From: CAVPMN01 sp963706425
Lineage (GTDB): Bacteria; Actinomycetota; Acidimicrobiia; Acidimicrobiales; Acidimicrobilacustridaceae
Reading direction: 5' to 3'
DNA: 64,000 nt
Assembly: GCA_963706425.1 (NCBI GenBank)
Contig: CAVPMN010000020.1
Span: forward strand, 372,001 to 436,000
In this document: positions 44,853-52,166 of the stretch, piece after piece
Numbering within the stretch: position 1 is the first letter of the stretch
Layout: each line of letters begins with the position of its first letter
Notes under the pieces: generated by a model
Told to the model about the DNA's origin: nothing
Database searches by the model: none
Seen by the model: the letters and a program-made list of their open reading frames with translations, nothing else
Position numbers and translations under genes: made by a program

Positions 44853-44897
44853 CGGCGCAGCAATGCGCCGAGCTGATTGCGGCGCAGCAACGCGCCG
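44853..44897. terminator. Twin hairpins between convergent genes
   Basis: Two tandem hairpins from an imperfect direct repeat: CGGCGCA-GCAA-TGCGCCG (44853-44870, GNRA-type tetraloop) and CGGCGC-AGCAAC-GCGCCG (44880-44897). They lie 15 bp after the dehydrogenase stop and 20 bp from the end of the convergent minus-strand gene, so they may end transcripts from both sides. Confidence 0.6.
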
Positions 44898-44916
44898 GGG
44901 CCGACGCGACCGCCCC

Positions 44917-45420
44917 TCAGACCGTGGCGCGGACCTGGGCGAAGAACCGAGGCTCGGCGAGACCGCCGTTGAGCATCATCTCGCGGCACATGGCATCGCG
45001 CTCGGTGAGCTCCTCCTCGATGCACTCGCGGCGGTCGTCGGCGTCGCGTCGCCACAGCTCGAAGTTGCGCGCCGGGGTGTCGGCGACGAGCGCCGCGAAA
45101 CGAGCAGGGTCGGAGTCGCGCAGCACCACCAGCTCGGCGATGGGCACTTCGAGATGGCGGAGGGCGTGTTCGATCTCGTCGGCGCTGAGGTGAACGACGG
45201 TCTCCTCGGTGAGCTGGTGGAACTCGACCGCCATGACCAGCCCGCACTCCCAGACCAGATCCCAGTAGAAGCACGGGTCGGCCGTGAGCGGGTCGCCGTT
45301 CTGCGTGGGTGGCCCGAGCAGTTCGAACAACGCGAGCTCTCGCGTCCTCATGGAGAAGAGCGCCTCTTCGATGAGCTCGTGTCGAGGGAACGCTGGGAGC
45401 TTCTTCATCCCATCGCTCAT
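44917..45420 (-). CDS. Uncharacterised protein
   Basis: A 167-residue soluble protein with no family that I recognise. It is rich in Glu, Arg and aromatic residues, with a CFYWDLVWECGLVMAVEFHQL segment and an alpha-helical C-terminus (RRDADDRRECIEEELTERDAMCREMM). The ATG at 45420 (MSDGMKKLP) is preferred to 45444 because the latter overlaps trpA. It may be cotranscribed with trpA, 10 bp upstream. Confidence 0.6.
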   Translation of the reverse strand: MSDGMKKLPAFPRHELIEEALFSMRTRELALFELLGPPTQNGDPLTADPCFYWDLVWECGLVMAVEFHQLTEETVVHLSADEIEHALRHLEVPIAELVVLRDSDPARFAALVADTPARNFELWRRDADDRRECIEEELTERDAMCREMMLNGGLAEPRFFAQVRATV

Positions 45421-45430
45421 GGGCGCAAGC

Positions 45431-46226
45431 TTAGAGGCGGTCATCGAGCGCCCGTCGAACCTCGCCGATGAAGGCCGCCGCTCCCGTCGGGCCCCCGCCG
45501 TCGAGCAGCCGTCGCACCAGCGCGGAGCCGATGACCACGCCGTCAGCCTCCTGACAGGTCTCGACGGCCTGCTCGGCGTTGGACACGCCCACGCCCACCA
45601 GCACCGGCTTGTCGGTGACCGCCTTCAGCCGCTTGGCGATGACGAGCGCGCTCGACGCCGAGCGCGTCGCGTTCGCCGGTGACGCCGAGCAGCCCGACCG
45701 CGTAGACGAAGCCGCGAGCACGGGCACAGACCGCCGGCAGGCGATCGTCGGGCGCGGTCGGCGCGGCCAGCATCACCGTCTCGACGCCGATGTCGTCGGC
45801 CACCTCGGCCCACGGCGGCACCTCCTCGAGCGGGAGATCGGGGAGGATGGCGGCCGCCACGCCGGCGTCGACCAACGAGCTGGCGAAGCGGGCGTGGCCC
45901 ATGCGGAAGACGATGTTGTAATAGGTCATCACCGCGAGCGGCACGCCGGCATCGATGTCGCGCAGCTCGTCGAGCACCGAGGCCGGGGTCACTCCCCGAG
46001 CCAGCGCCTGCTCGCTGGCCGCCTGGATGACCGGCCCGTCCATCACCGGGTCGGAGAACGGGATGCCGATCTCGATGGCGTCGGCACCGGCGTCGGCGAC
46101 GGCGCGCACGATCTCGGTCCAGTCGTCGCCGAGACCGCCCGTCACATAGGGGACGAGCAGCTTGCGGCCGCCATCGCGGCGGGTGCGCAGCTGGCGTTCG
46201 AGGGCGCCGACGGGCGAGTCGCTCAC
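45431..46226 (-). CDS. trpA: Tryptophan synthase alpha chain, frameshifted and in frame with trpB
   Basis: Converts indole-3-glycerol phosphate to indole. LERQLRTRRDGGRKLLVPYVTGG, catalytic Glu and Asp in AIEIGIPFSDPVMDGPVIQ, and LLGVTGER are visible. After GVTGER the frame changes near 45670-45685: removing one base gives TRSASSALVIAKRLKAVTDKPVLVGVGVS. The gene is given from GTG 46226 (GVSDSPVGALERQL), but no stop separates it from trpB, so it may be the C-terminal half of a TrpB-TrpA fusion. Corrected alpha part about 264 residues, normal for TrpA. Confidence 0.82.
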
Positions 46227-47381
46227 GCCGAGGATGTCCATCATCTGGGCGACGTCCTTGTCGCCCCGACCCGACAGGTTGAGCAGCACCGTGCGGCCGG
46301 CCAGCTCGGCACGGGCCCGGCTCACCCAGGCCAGCGCGTGGGCCGGCTCGAGCGCCGGGATGATGCCCTCGGTGCGCGAGAGCAGCTGGAACGCGTCGAT
46401 GACCTCGGCGTCGGTGACCTGCTCGTAGCGGGCCCGGCCGATGGCGGAGAGATGCGAGTGCTCCGGACCGACACCCGGATAGTCGAGCCCGGCCGAGATC
46501 GACTGCGCCTCGAGCACCTGCCCCCACTCGTCCTGCATCAGGTAGCTCTTCATGCCGTGCACCACCCCCGGCACGCCCCTGCCCACGGCCGCTCCACCGG
46601 CCGGCTCCACGCCCACCAGTTCGGCTGGCGTGTCGACGAACCCCGAGAAGATGCCGATGGCGTTGGAGCCACCGCCTACGCACGCGGTGACCACATCGGG
46701 GCACCCGCCCCCGAGCAGGGCGGCGCACTGGTTGCGGGCCTCGTCACCGATGACGCGGTGGAACTCGCGCACCATCCACGGATAGGGATGCGGTCCCATC
46801 ACCGAGCCCAGGCAGTAGTGGGTGGTCTCCACGGTGGCCACCCAGTCGCGCATGGCCTCGTTGACGGCGTCTTTCAGCGTGCGACTGCCCGACATCGCCG
46901 GCACGACCTCGGCCCCGAGCAGGCGCATGCGGAACACGTTGAGCGCCTGGCGACCCATGTCGACCTCGCCCATGTAGACCATGCACTCCATGCCGAGCAG
47001 CGCCGCGGCCGTGGCCGTGGCCACGCCGTGCTGGCCGGCACCCGTCTCGGCCACGAGACGGCTCTTGCCCATGCGGCGGGCCAGCAGGGCCTGCCCGAGC
47101 ACGTTGTTGATCTTGTGCGAGCCGGTGTGGTTCAGGTCCTCGCGCTTGAGCAGCATGCGCACGCCGAGCTCCTCGGAGAGCCGGAAGCACTCGGTGAGGG
47201 GCGACGGCCGACCGGCATAGTCGCGCAGCAGCATGTCGAGCTCGCCCCGGAACGCCGGATCGCCCCAGGCCGTGCGAAAGGCCCGCTCGAGCTCCTCGCA
47301 GGCGGGCACGAGGGTCTCGGGAACGAAGCGGCCGCCGAACTCACCGAAGCGGCCGCTGGCAGTGGGCTCACCGAGCGACAT
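46227..47381 (-). CDS. trpB: Tryptophan synthase beta chain (TrpB1), reads into TrpA
   Basis: A PLP enzyme that joins indole and serine. Lys-binding motif LKREDLNHTGSHKINNVLGQALLARRMGK (PLP Lys in HTGSHK), ETGAGQHGVATATAAALLG, ACVGGGSNAIGIFSGF and LNLSGRGDKDVAQMMDILG at the normal C-terminus. About 385 residues up to DILG; the frame then continues into TrpA without a stop. The end coordinate given is the base before the possible TrpA GTG. Start ATG 47381 behind a TAGCCT box. Confidence 0.92.
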
Positions 47382-47387
47382 GGGCCG

Positions 47388-47393
47388 AGGCTA
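47388..47393 (-). promoter_or_regulatory. -10 box (TAGCCT) before trpB
   Basis: TAGCCT on the minus strand ends 6 nt before the trpB ATG; probable leaderless transcript, so trpBA may have its own promoter apart from trpF. Confidence 0.5.
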
Positions 47394-47433
47394 GGCGTCG
47401 CGAGCCGCGACGACGTAACCGGATCGGCCCGGG

Positions 47434-48132
47434 TCAACCGGCGAAGGTGTCCTCTTCCCAGTCGTAGTCGTAGGGCTCGACCTCGTCGCCGGTGAGGTCG
47501 AACGACGCCTCGCCGCCGACGGCCGTGTGGGCACCGGCGGCTTTGGCCGCGCTCACGAAGCGCATCACCTTGCGAGGGTCCTTGTGGCCGGGTGACACCT
47601 CGACCCCGGTCGACACGTCGACTCCCCAGGGCGACAGCCGGGCGATGCACTCGCCCACGTTGTCGGGTGTGAGCCCTCCCGCGAGGATGATGCGGCGGTC
47701 GACCGGCAGGTTCTCGGCGAGGGCCCAGTCGAAGAGCTTGCCTGAGCCGGGCACCGCCGAGTCGACGAGCAGCGCGTCGACCTCGTAGTCGCCCATGCGG
47801 TCGAACATGCGGTCGCCCGCCGAGAACGCCTTGATCACGAACGGCACCCTGCGGCGCACCCAGGCGGCCTCGGCGGGCGACTCATGGCCGTGCAGCTCCG
47901 CGCCCCGCAGACCGACCGCGTTGACGGTGTCGACCACCTGCTGGGCCGCCTGGTCACGGAACACGCCCACGGTGAGGATCTCGTGGGGCAGCCGCCGGAC
48001 GATGTCGCGGGCGGCCGGTGGCGCGATCTGTCGGGACGACGGCGCGAACACGAAGCCCACCGCGTCGGCGCCCATGGCCACGGCGAGCAGCGCGTCCTCT
48101 TCGTTGGTGACGCCGCAGATCTTCACAAACAC
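47434..48132 (-). CDS. trpF: Phosphoribosylanthranilate isomerase
   Basis: A 232-residue TIM-barrel isomerase of tryptophan synthesis: MFVKICGVTNEEDALLAVAMGADAVGFVF, catalytic Cys in KICG, Asp in VDSAVPGSGKLFDW, and ILAGGLTPDNVGECI and VDVSTGVEVSPGHKD phosphate site. The C-terminal tail (EVEPYDYDWEEDTFAG) is an acidic extension past the normal end. About 50 bp separate it from trpB. Confidence 0.93.
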   Translation of the reverse strand: MFVKICGVTNEEDALLAVAMGADAVGFVFAPSSRQIAPPAARDIVRRLPHEILTVGVFRDQAAQQVVDTVNAVGLRGAELHGHESPAEAAWVRRRVPFVIKAFSAGDRMFDRMGDYEVDALLVDSAVPGSGKLFDWALAENLPVDRRIILAGGLTPDNVGECIARLSPWGVDVSTGVEVSPGHKDPRKVMRFVSAAKAAGAHTAVGGEASFDLTGDEVEPYDYDWEEDTFAG

Positions 48133-48233
48133 ACGAGCACGGTACCAACGGGTGGGCGCCCATCGGCGGACTCACGGTGCGGCCGGCGCCTGGTCGGTAG
48201 GCCGTGCGGGCGGCCGTTCGTCGGGCGTGGACC

Positions 48234-49487
48234 TCAGGCGTCGATGAGACGACCGTGGAGGTAGTCGTCGTAGGCCGACAGGTCGAGATGCCCGTGGCCG
48301 CAGTAGTTGAAGAGGATGACCGACTCGGTGCCCGACTCCTTGGCCGCCAGCGCCTCGTCGATGGCGGCGCGGATGCCGTGGGCTGCCTCGGGCGCGGCCA
48401 CCTTGCCCTCGGTGTTGGCGAACTGGATGGCGGCGTCGAACACCTTGCCCTGCGGATAGGCCACCGCCTCCATGCGACCGTCCTTGACCAACTTCGACAC
48501 GATCGGCGAGTCGCCGTGGTAGCGCAGGCCACCGGCGTGGATGCTCGGAGGCACGAAGTCGTGCCCGAGCGTGAACATGGGCATCAGCGGTGTCATGCCC
48601 GCGGTGTCGCCGAAGTCGTACTCGAACCGGCCCTCGGTGAGCGTGGGGCACGACGACGGCTCGACGGCCACGAGACGCACACCTTCGTCGGGCACGAAGG
48701 GGAACGCGAGGCCACCGAGGTTCGACCCGCCGCCGCACGGCGCGATGACCACGTCGGGAAGGTCCTCCCCGGCGAGGCGCAGCTGCTCTTTGGCCTCGAG
48801 GCCGATGATCGTCTGGTGCAGCAACACGTGGTTGAGTACCGAGCCGAGCGCGTAGTGCGAGTCGTCGCGGCTCACCGCGTCGCGCACGGCATCGGAGATG
48901 GCTGCGCCCAACGACCCCGGATGGTCGGGGTCGTCGACCGGCGAGGGCACCACCTCGCCACCCCAGACCTCCATCATGATCTTGCGATAGGGCTTCTGGT
49001 CGTAGGACGCACGCACCATGTAGACCTTGCAGTCGAGCCCGAACTGCCGGGTGGCGAAGCTGAGGGCGGTGCCCCACTGGCCGGCGCCGGTCTCGGTGGT
49101 GAGGCGGGTGATGCCCTCCTGCTTGTTGTAGAAGGCCTGCGGCACGGCCGTGTTGGGCTTGTGTGAGCCGGCCGGCGAGAGGGACTCGTCCTTGAAGTAC
49201 ATGCGGGCGGGCGTGCCGAGCGCGGCCTCGAGGCGTTCGGCCCGCACCAGCGGCGTGGGCCGCCACAGGCGCAGGATGTCGAGCACCTCGCCCGGGATGT
49301 CGATCCACGGGTCGGCCGACATCTCCTGGCCGATCAGCGCCATCGGGAACAGCGGTGCCAGGTCGTCAGGCCCCACCGGCTCGCGGGTGGCGGGATGCAG
49401 CGGCGGATCGAGCGGCTCGGGCAACCTCGGCAACAGGTTGAACCAGGCGGTCGGCAACTGGTTGTCGGGAAGGATGAACCGGGTCAT
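48234..49487 (-). CDS. TrpB2-type tryptophan synthase beta-like enzyme
   Basis: A 417-residue PLP enzyme of the TrpB2 branch: ALIGQEMSADPWIDIPGEVLDILRLWRPTPLVRAERLE, YFKDESLSPAGSHKPNTAVPQAF (PLP Lys in GSHK), ETGAGQWGTALSFA and APCGGGSNLGGLAFPF. Such proteins work without TrpA and can salvage indole or use O-phosphoserine. A standard TrpB is encoded two genes downstream, so the organism has both types. A ribosome site (AAGGGG) and an upstream TATGAT support ATG 49487. Confidence 0.92.
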   Translation of the reverse strand: MTRFILPDNQLPTAWFNLLPRLPEPLDPPLHPATREPVGPDDLAPLFPMALIGQEMSADPWIDIPGEVLDILRLWRPTPLVRAERLEAALGTPARMYFKDESLSPAGSHKPNTAVPQAFYNKQEGITRLTTETGAGQWGTALSFATRQFGLDCKVYMVRASYDQKPYRKIMMEVWGGEVVPSPVDDPDHPGSLGAAISDAVRDAVSRDDSHYALGSVLNHVLLHQTIIGLEAKEQLRLAGEDLPDVVIAPCGGGSNLGGLAFPFVPDEGVRLVAVEPSSCPTLTEGRFEYDFGDTAGMTPLMPMFTLGHDFVPPSIHAGGLRYHGDSPIVSKLVKDGRMEAVAYPQGKVFDAAIQFANTEGKVAAPEAAHGIRAAIDEALAAKESGTESVILFNYCGHGHLDLSAYDDYLHGRLIDA

Positions 49488-49526
49488 GGCTGCCCCTTTG
49501 CATCGTCGAGCCCTGTGGTGGTGCTG

Positions 49527-49532
49527 ATCATA
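49527..49532 (-). promoter_or_regulatory. -10 box (TATGAT) upstream of trpB2
   Basis: TATGAT on the minus strand about 40 nt before the trpB2 ATG, close to the consensus; a leader with ribosome site AAGGGG follows. A 10-bp palindrome CGGTCGACCG lies just upstream. Confidence 0.5.
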
Positions 49533-49563
49533 CGGCGGGACGGTCGACCGTTCAGCGGCCGGT

Positions 49564-50346
49564 TCAGCGGGCGGAGCGCAGAGCCGAGACCGACGCCCGC
49601 ACGTCGCCCGCGGTGACGAGCGATTCCCCGACGAGCACCGCGTGGTAGCCGGCGGCACGCAACGCGGCCGCGTCGGCCGGGCCGCGCACCCCCGACTCGG
49701 CCACCCGCACGACGCCGGCAGGCATCTGCGGCGCCATGCGCACGGCCCGCTCTGAGTCGACCTCGAAGGTGACGAGGTCGCGCTGGTTCACGCCGATGAG
49801 ATCGGCGTCGATGGCGAGGGCCCGCTCGAGCTCGGCCTCGTCGTGGATCTCGACGAGCACGTCGAGCCCGAGGTCGCGGGCGAGCGCGTGGAATCGCGAC
49901 AGCTCGGCGTCGGACAAGGCGGCGACGATGAGCAGGACGGCGTCGGCGCCCATGATGCGGGCGTCGCACACGTCGAGCGTCGACACCGTGAAGTCCTTGC
50001 GCAGCACCGGCAGCGCGCAGGCCGCCCGGGCGGCCTGGAGATCGTCGGGCGACCCGCCGAAGTGGTCGTGATCGGTGAGCACCGACAAGCAGGCCGCCCC
50101 GCCCTGCTCGTAGTCGTGTGCCAACGCGGCCGGGTCGAGGTCGGGGAACAGCGGCCCCTTCGACGGCGAGCGCCGCTTCACCTCGGCGATCACCGCAAGG
50201 CCATCGGACGAGGACGCCACGAGCGCGTCGCGAAACCCTCGCGCCGGCGCCACCGCCATCGCCTCGTCGACCAGGGTGTCGAGGCGCCGTCGGTCGGCCT
50301 CCGCCGTCTGCCGGTGGGCGGCGACGATGCGCTCGAGGTAGGTCAG
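49564..50346 (-). CDS. trpC: Indole-3-glycerol phosphate synthase, probable CTG start
   Basis: The ring-closing enzyme of tryptophan synthesis, 260 residues. VIAEVKRRSPSKGPL (catalytic Lys), VLTDHDHFGGSPDDL, LPVLRKDFTV, IGVNQRDLVTFEVD and VAESGVRG are all present. A start at the internal ATG 50259 (MAVAPARGF) would cut off the conserved N-terminus (LTYLERIVAAHRQTAEADRR). No ATG, GTG or TTG is available upstream in that frame; a CTG at 50346 overlaps the stop of the previous gene as CTGA, the same geometry as the ATGA/GTGA overlaps elsewhere here. Confidence 0.88.
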   Translation of the reverse strand: MTYLERIVAAHRQTAEADRRRLDTLVDEAMAVAPARGFRDALVASSSDGLAVIAEVKRRSPSKGPLFPDLDPAALAHDYEQGGAACLSVLTDHDHFGGSPDDLQAARAACALPVLRKDFTVSTLDVCDARIMGADAVLLIVAALSDAELSRFHALARDLGLDVLVEIHDEAELERALAIDADLIGVNQRDLVTFEVDSERAVRMAPQMPAGVVRVAESGVRGPADAAALRAAGYHAVLVGESLVTAGDVRASVSALRSAR

Positions 50347-50651
50347 GTCAGCCCCTTGGCGAAGGCCGGCGACGCCATCACCATCTCGGGGGCACCGTCG
50401 AGTAGCGGACCCACCTTGGTGAACACCTCGGCCATGGCCGGGCTGCCGGCATGGGCGCCGAGGGCCTCGTGGTCGGTGTAGAGCTCGAACACGCGGATGA
50501 CGTTCTCGTCGGCGTCGTCGCGGTGGAAGACATAGAGCTCGGTGCCCTCCTCGGCCTCGACGGCGGGCAGCAGCTCCTCGAAGAGGGCGAGCACTTCGTC
50601 TCGCTTGCCGGGCTGAACAGGGATCTTGGCGAACAGTGCGACTTTGGACAT
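50343..50651 (-). CDS. Antibiotic biosynthesis monooxygenase (YgiN/ABM) family protein
   Basis: A 102-residue ferredoxin-like (dimeric alpha-beta barrel) protein: KVALFAKIPVQPGKRDEVLALFEELLPAVEAEEGTELYVFHRD and RVFELYTDHEALGAHAGSPAM. The family includes quinol and haem-related monooxygenases and unknowns. Its location between J-domain and trpC genes does not reveal the role. TAGGCT lies 8 nt before the ATG. Confidence 0.85.
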   Translation of the reverse strand: MSKVALFAKIPVQPGKRDEVLALFEELLPAVEAEEGTELYVFHRDDADENVIRVFELYTDHEALGAHAGSPAMAEVFTKVGPLLDGAPEMVMASPAFAKGLT

Positions 50652-50659
50652 GGCCCGGG

Positions 50660-50665
50660 AGCCTA
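50660..50665 (-). promoter_or_regulatory. -10 box (TAGGCT) before YgiN-like gene
   Basis: TAGGCT on the minus strand ends 8 nt before ATG 50651; this could drive the ygiN-like and trpC pair. Confidence 0.5.
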
Positions 50666-50677
50666 GTGCTCGGGCCG

Positions 50678-51199
50678 TCACTCCCGTTCCTGTTGATAGC
50701 TCGCCATCACCGCGAACACGGGGGCGGCCAGGAAGCCGAGGATCGACACCACCAGGCTGATGCCGCCCAGCGCGATGAGGGGCGGGAAGGTGGCCACCAA
50801 CCCGGCACACAACGACAGGATCGCCAGGCCGAGGGCGACCACCGGCAGCAGCTGGAGCCAACGAGGCACCTGAGTGCCGTCGACCGGGGTGTCGTCGAGC
50901 AACGCGGCGTAGTCGGTGTCGTCGTCGACGATCGGCACGAAGCCGGGCGACGGGCTGTTGGCTGGTCGATCCCGCCAGGCCCGGTCGTGCAGGTCGGCGT
51001 CGTAGGCCTGGCGACGATCCTCGTGACCGAGCACCGCCCAGGCCTCGTTGAGCCGCCGCATCTCGACCTCGGCATCGGCCCGACGACGGGCGTCGGTCTG
51101 CAGATCAGGGTGCGCGGCGCGGGCCCGGGCCAGATAGGCGCTGCGGATGGCCGCCGGCGAGGCCGTGCGGTCGACGCCGAGCACCTCGTAGTGGGTCAC
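50678..51199 (-). CDS. Membrane-anchored J-domain protein
   Basis: A 173-residue protein with an N-terminal J domain (HYEVLGVDRTASPAAIRSAYLARARAAHPDLQ, with the HPD tripeptide) and two C-terminal membrane helices (LLPVVALGLAILSLCAGLVA; LIALGGISLVVSILGFLAAP). It would recruit DnaK to the membrane. The start GTG 51199 (MTHYEVLG) fits the J-domain N-terminus. Confidence 0.88.
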   Translation of the reverse strand: MTHYEVLGVDRTASPAAIRSAYLARARAAHPDLQTDARRRADAEVEMRRLNEAWAVLGHEDRRQAYDADLHDRAWRDRPANSPSPGFVPIVDDDTDYAALLDDTPVDGTQVPRWLQLLPVVALGLAILSLCAGLVATFPPLIALGGISLVVSILGFLAAPVFAVMASYQQERE

Positions 51200-51245
51200 G
51201 TTGCGATCGTATTTGAGCGGGAGCGGATCGTGACCGGGCGGCGCG

Positions 51246-52166
51246 TCAATCGAGGAGTGGGAGCTGCTCGACCGACGCGGCGATCCGTCGCCCGGCGTCG
51301 ACCACCTCGACCGCGGCGGGCGGCTCGACCGCCCGGCCCACGAACCCGAGCGCCACCACGGCCTGGCGCGCCGGCGAGAACGCGGCGCTGGTGACCGTGC
51401 CGACGACCTTGCCGTCGACCTCGATGTCGGCACCCGTGGCGGGAGGCTCGCTGGCGTCGAGCACGAGACCACGTAGCCGGCGGGGCACGTTGCCGCCACG
51501 CGAGTCGATGCGGGCCACCAGCTCCTGGCCCGTGTAGCAGCCCTTGGTGAAGCTCACCGACCGATCGAGCACCGCTTCTCCGACCTCGGCAGGGATGGTC
51601 TTGTCGTCGAGCTCGACACCCATGCGGGGGATGCCGCACTCGATGCGCACCACCTCGAGCGCGGCCGGGTCGACGGCGCGCACTCCCTCAGGCGCGTGCA
51701 CCTGTGGCCCGAACAGGTCGCCGCCGGGCACACCCGGCCAGTCGGCCGGAACGATGAGCTCGGCGTCGGCACTGTCGAGGTCGACGGCGGCCAGGTTCGG
51801 GCCGCGCACGGTGATCGCCCGCCAGCCGTCGAGCAGGGTGAGATCGGCCTTCACCCGCAACTTGAAGCGGGCCAGCCGGGCGATGACCGCATCGCCGAAG
51901 CCGGCGTCGACATCGAGCACGAACCGCTCGGCACCGAGTCTCGACGCCCGCAGCCACGCGTCGACCTTGCCGGTGGGCTGCAGCAGGAACGACCACGCCG
52001 GACCGGTGATCGCCAGCGTGCCCATGTCCTGGCTGAGCTGGCCCTGCAGGAACGACTCGGCATCGGGCCCGTCGACCACCACCAGGTCGCGCTCGATGGG
52101 CACGGCCGCCACGTCGTGGCGCAGGGCCCAGTAGTCGGTGGCCAGGTCGGTTCCGGCGGAGGTCAT
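51246..52166 (-). CDS. ygfZ: YgfZ/GcvT-type folate-binding protein
   Basis: A 306-residue tetrahydrofolate-binding protein that supports iron-sulfur cluster assembly or repair. The signature KGCYTGQELVARIDSRG with the conserved Cys lies at about residue 195, after FLQGQLSQDMG near the N-terminus. Fe-S-rich proteins such as the hydrogenase here would be possible clients. ATG overlaps the trpE stop. Confidence 0.92.
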   Translation of the reverse strand: MTSAGTDLATDYWALRHDVAAVPIERDLVVVDGPDAESFLQGQLSQDMGTLAITGPAWSFLLQPTGKVDAWLRASRLGAERFVLDVDAGFGDAVIARLARFKLRVKADLTLLDGWRAITVRGPNLAAVDLDSADAELIVPADWPGVPGGDLFGPQVHAPEGVRAVDPAALEVVRIECGIPRMGVELDDKTIPAEVGEAVLDRSVSFTKGCYTGQELVARIDSRGGNVPRRLRGLVLDASEPPATGADIEVDGKVVGTVTSAAFSPARQAVVALGFVGRAVEPPAAVEVVDAGRRIAASVEQLPLLD

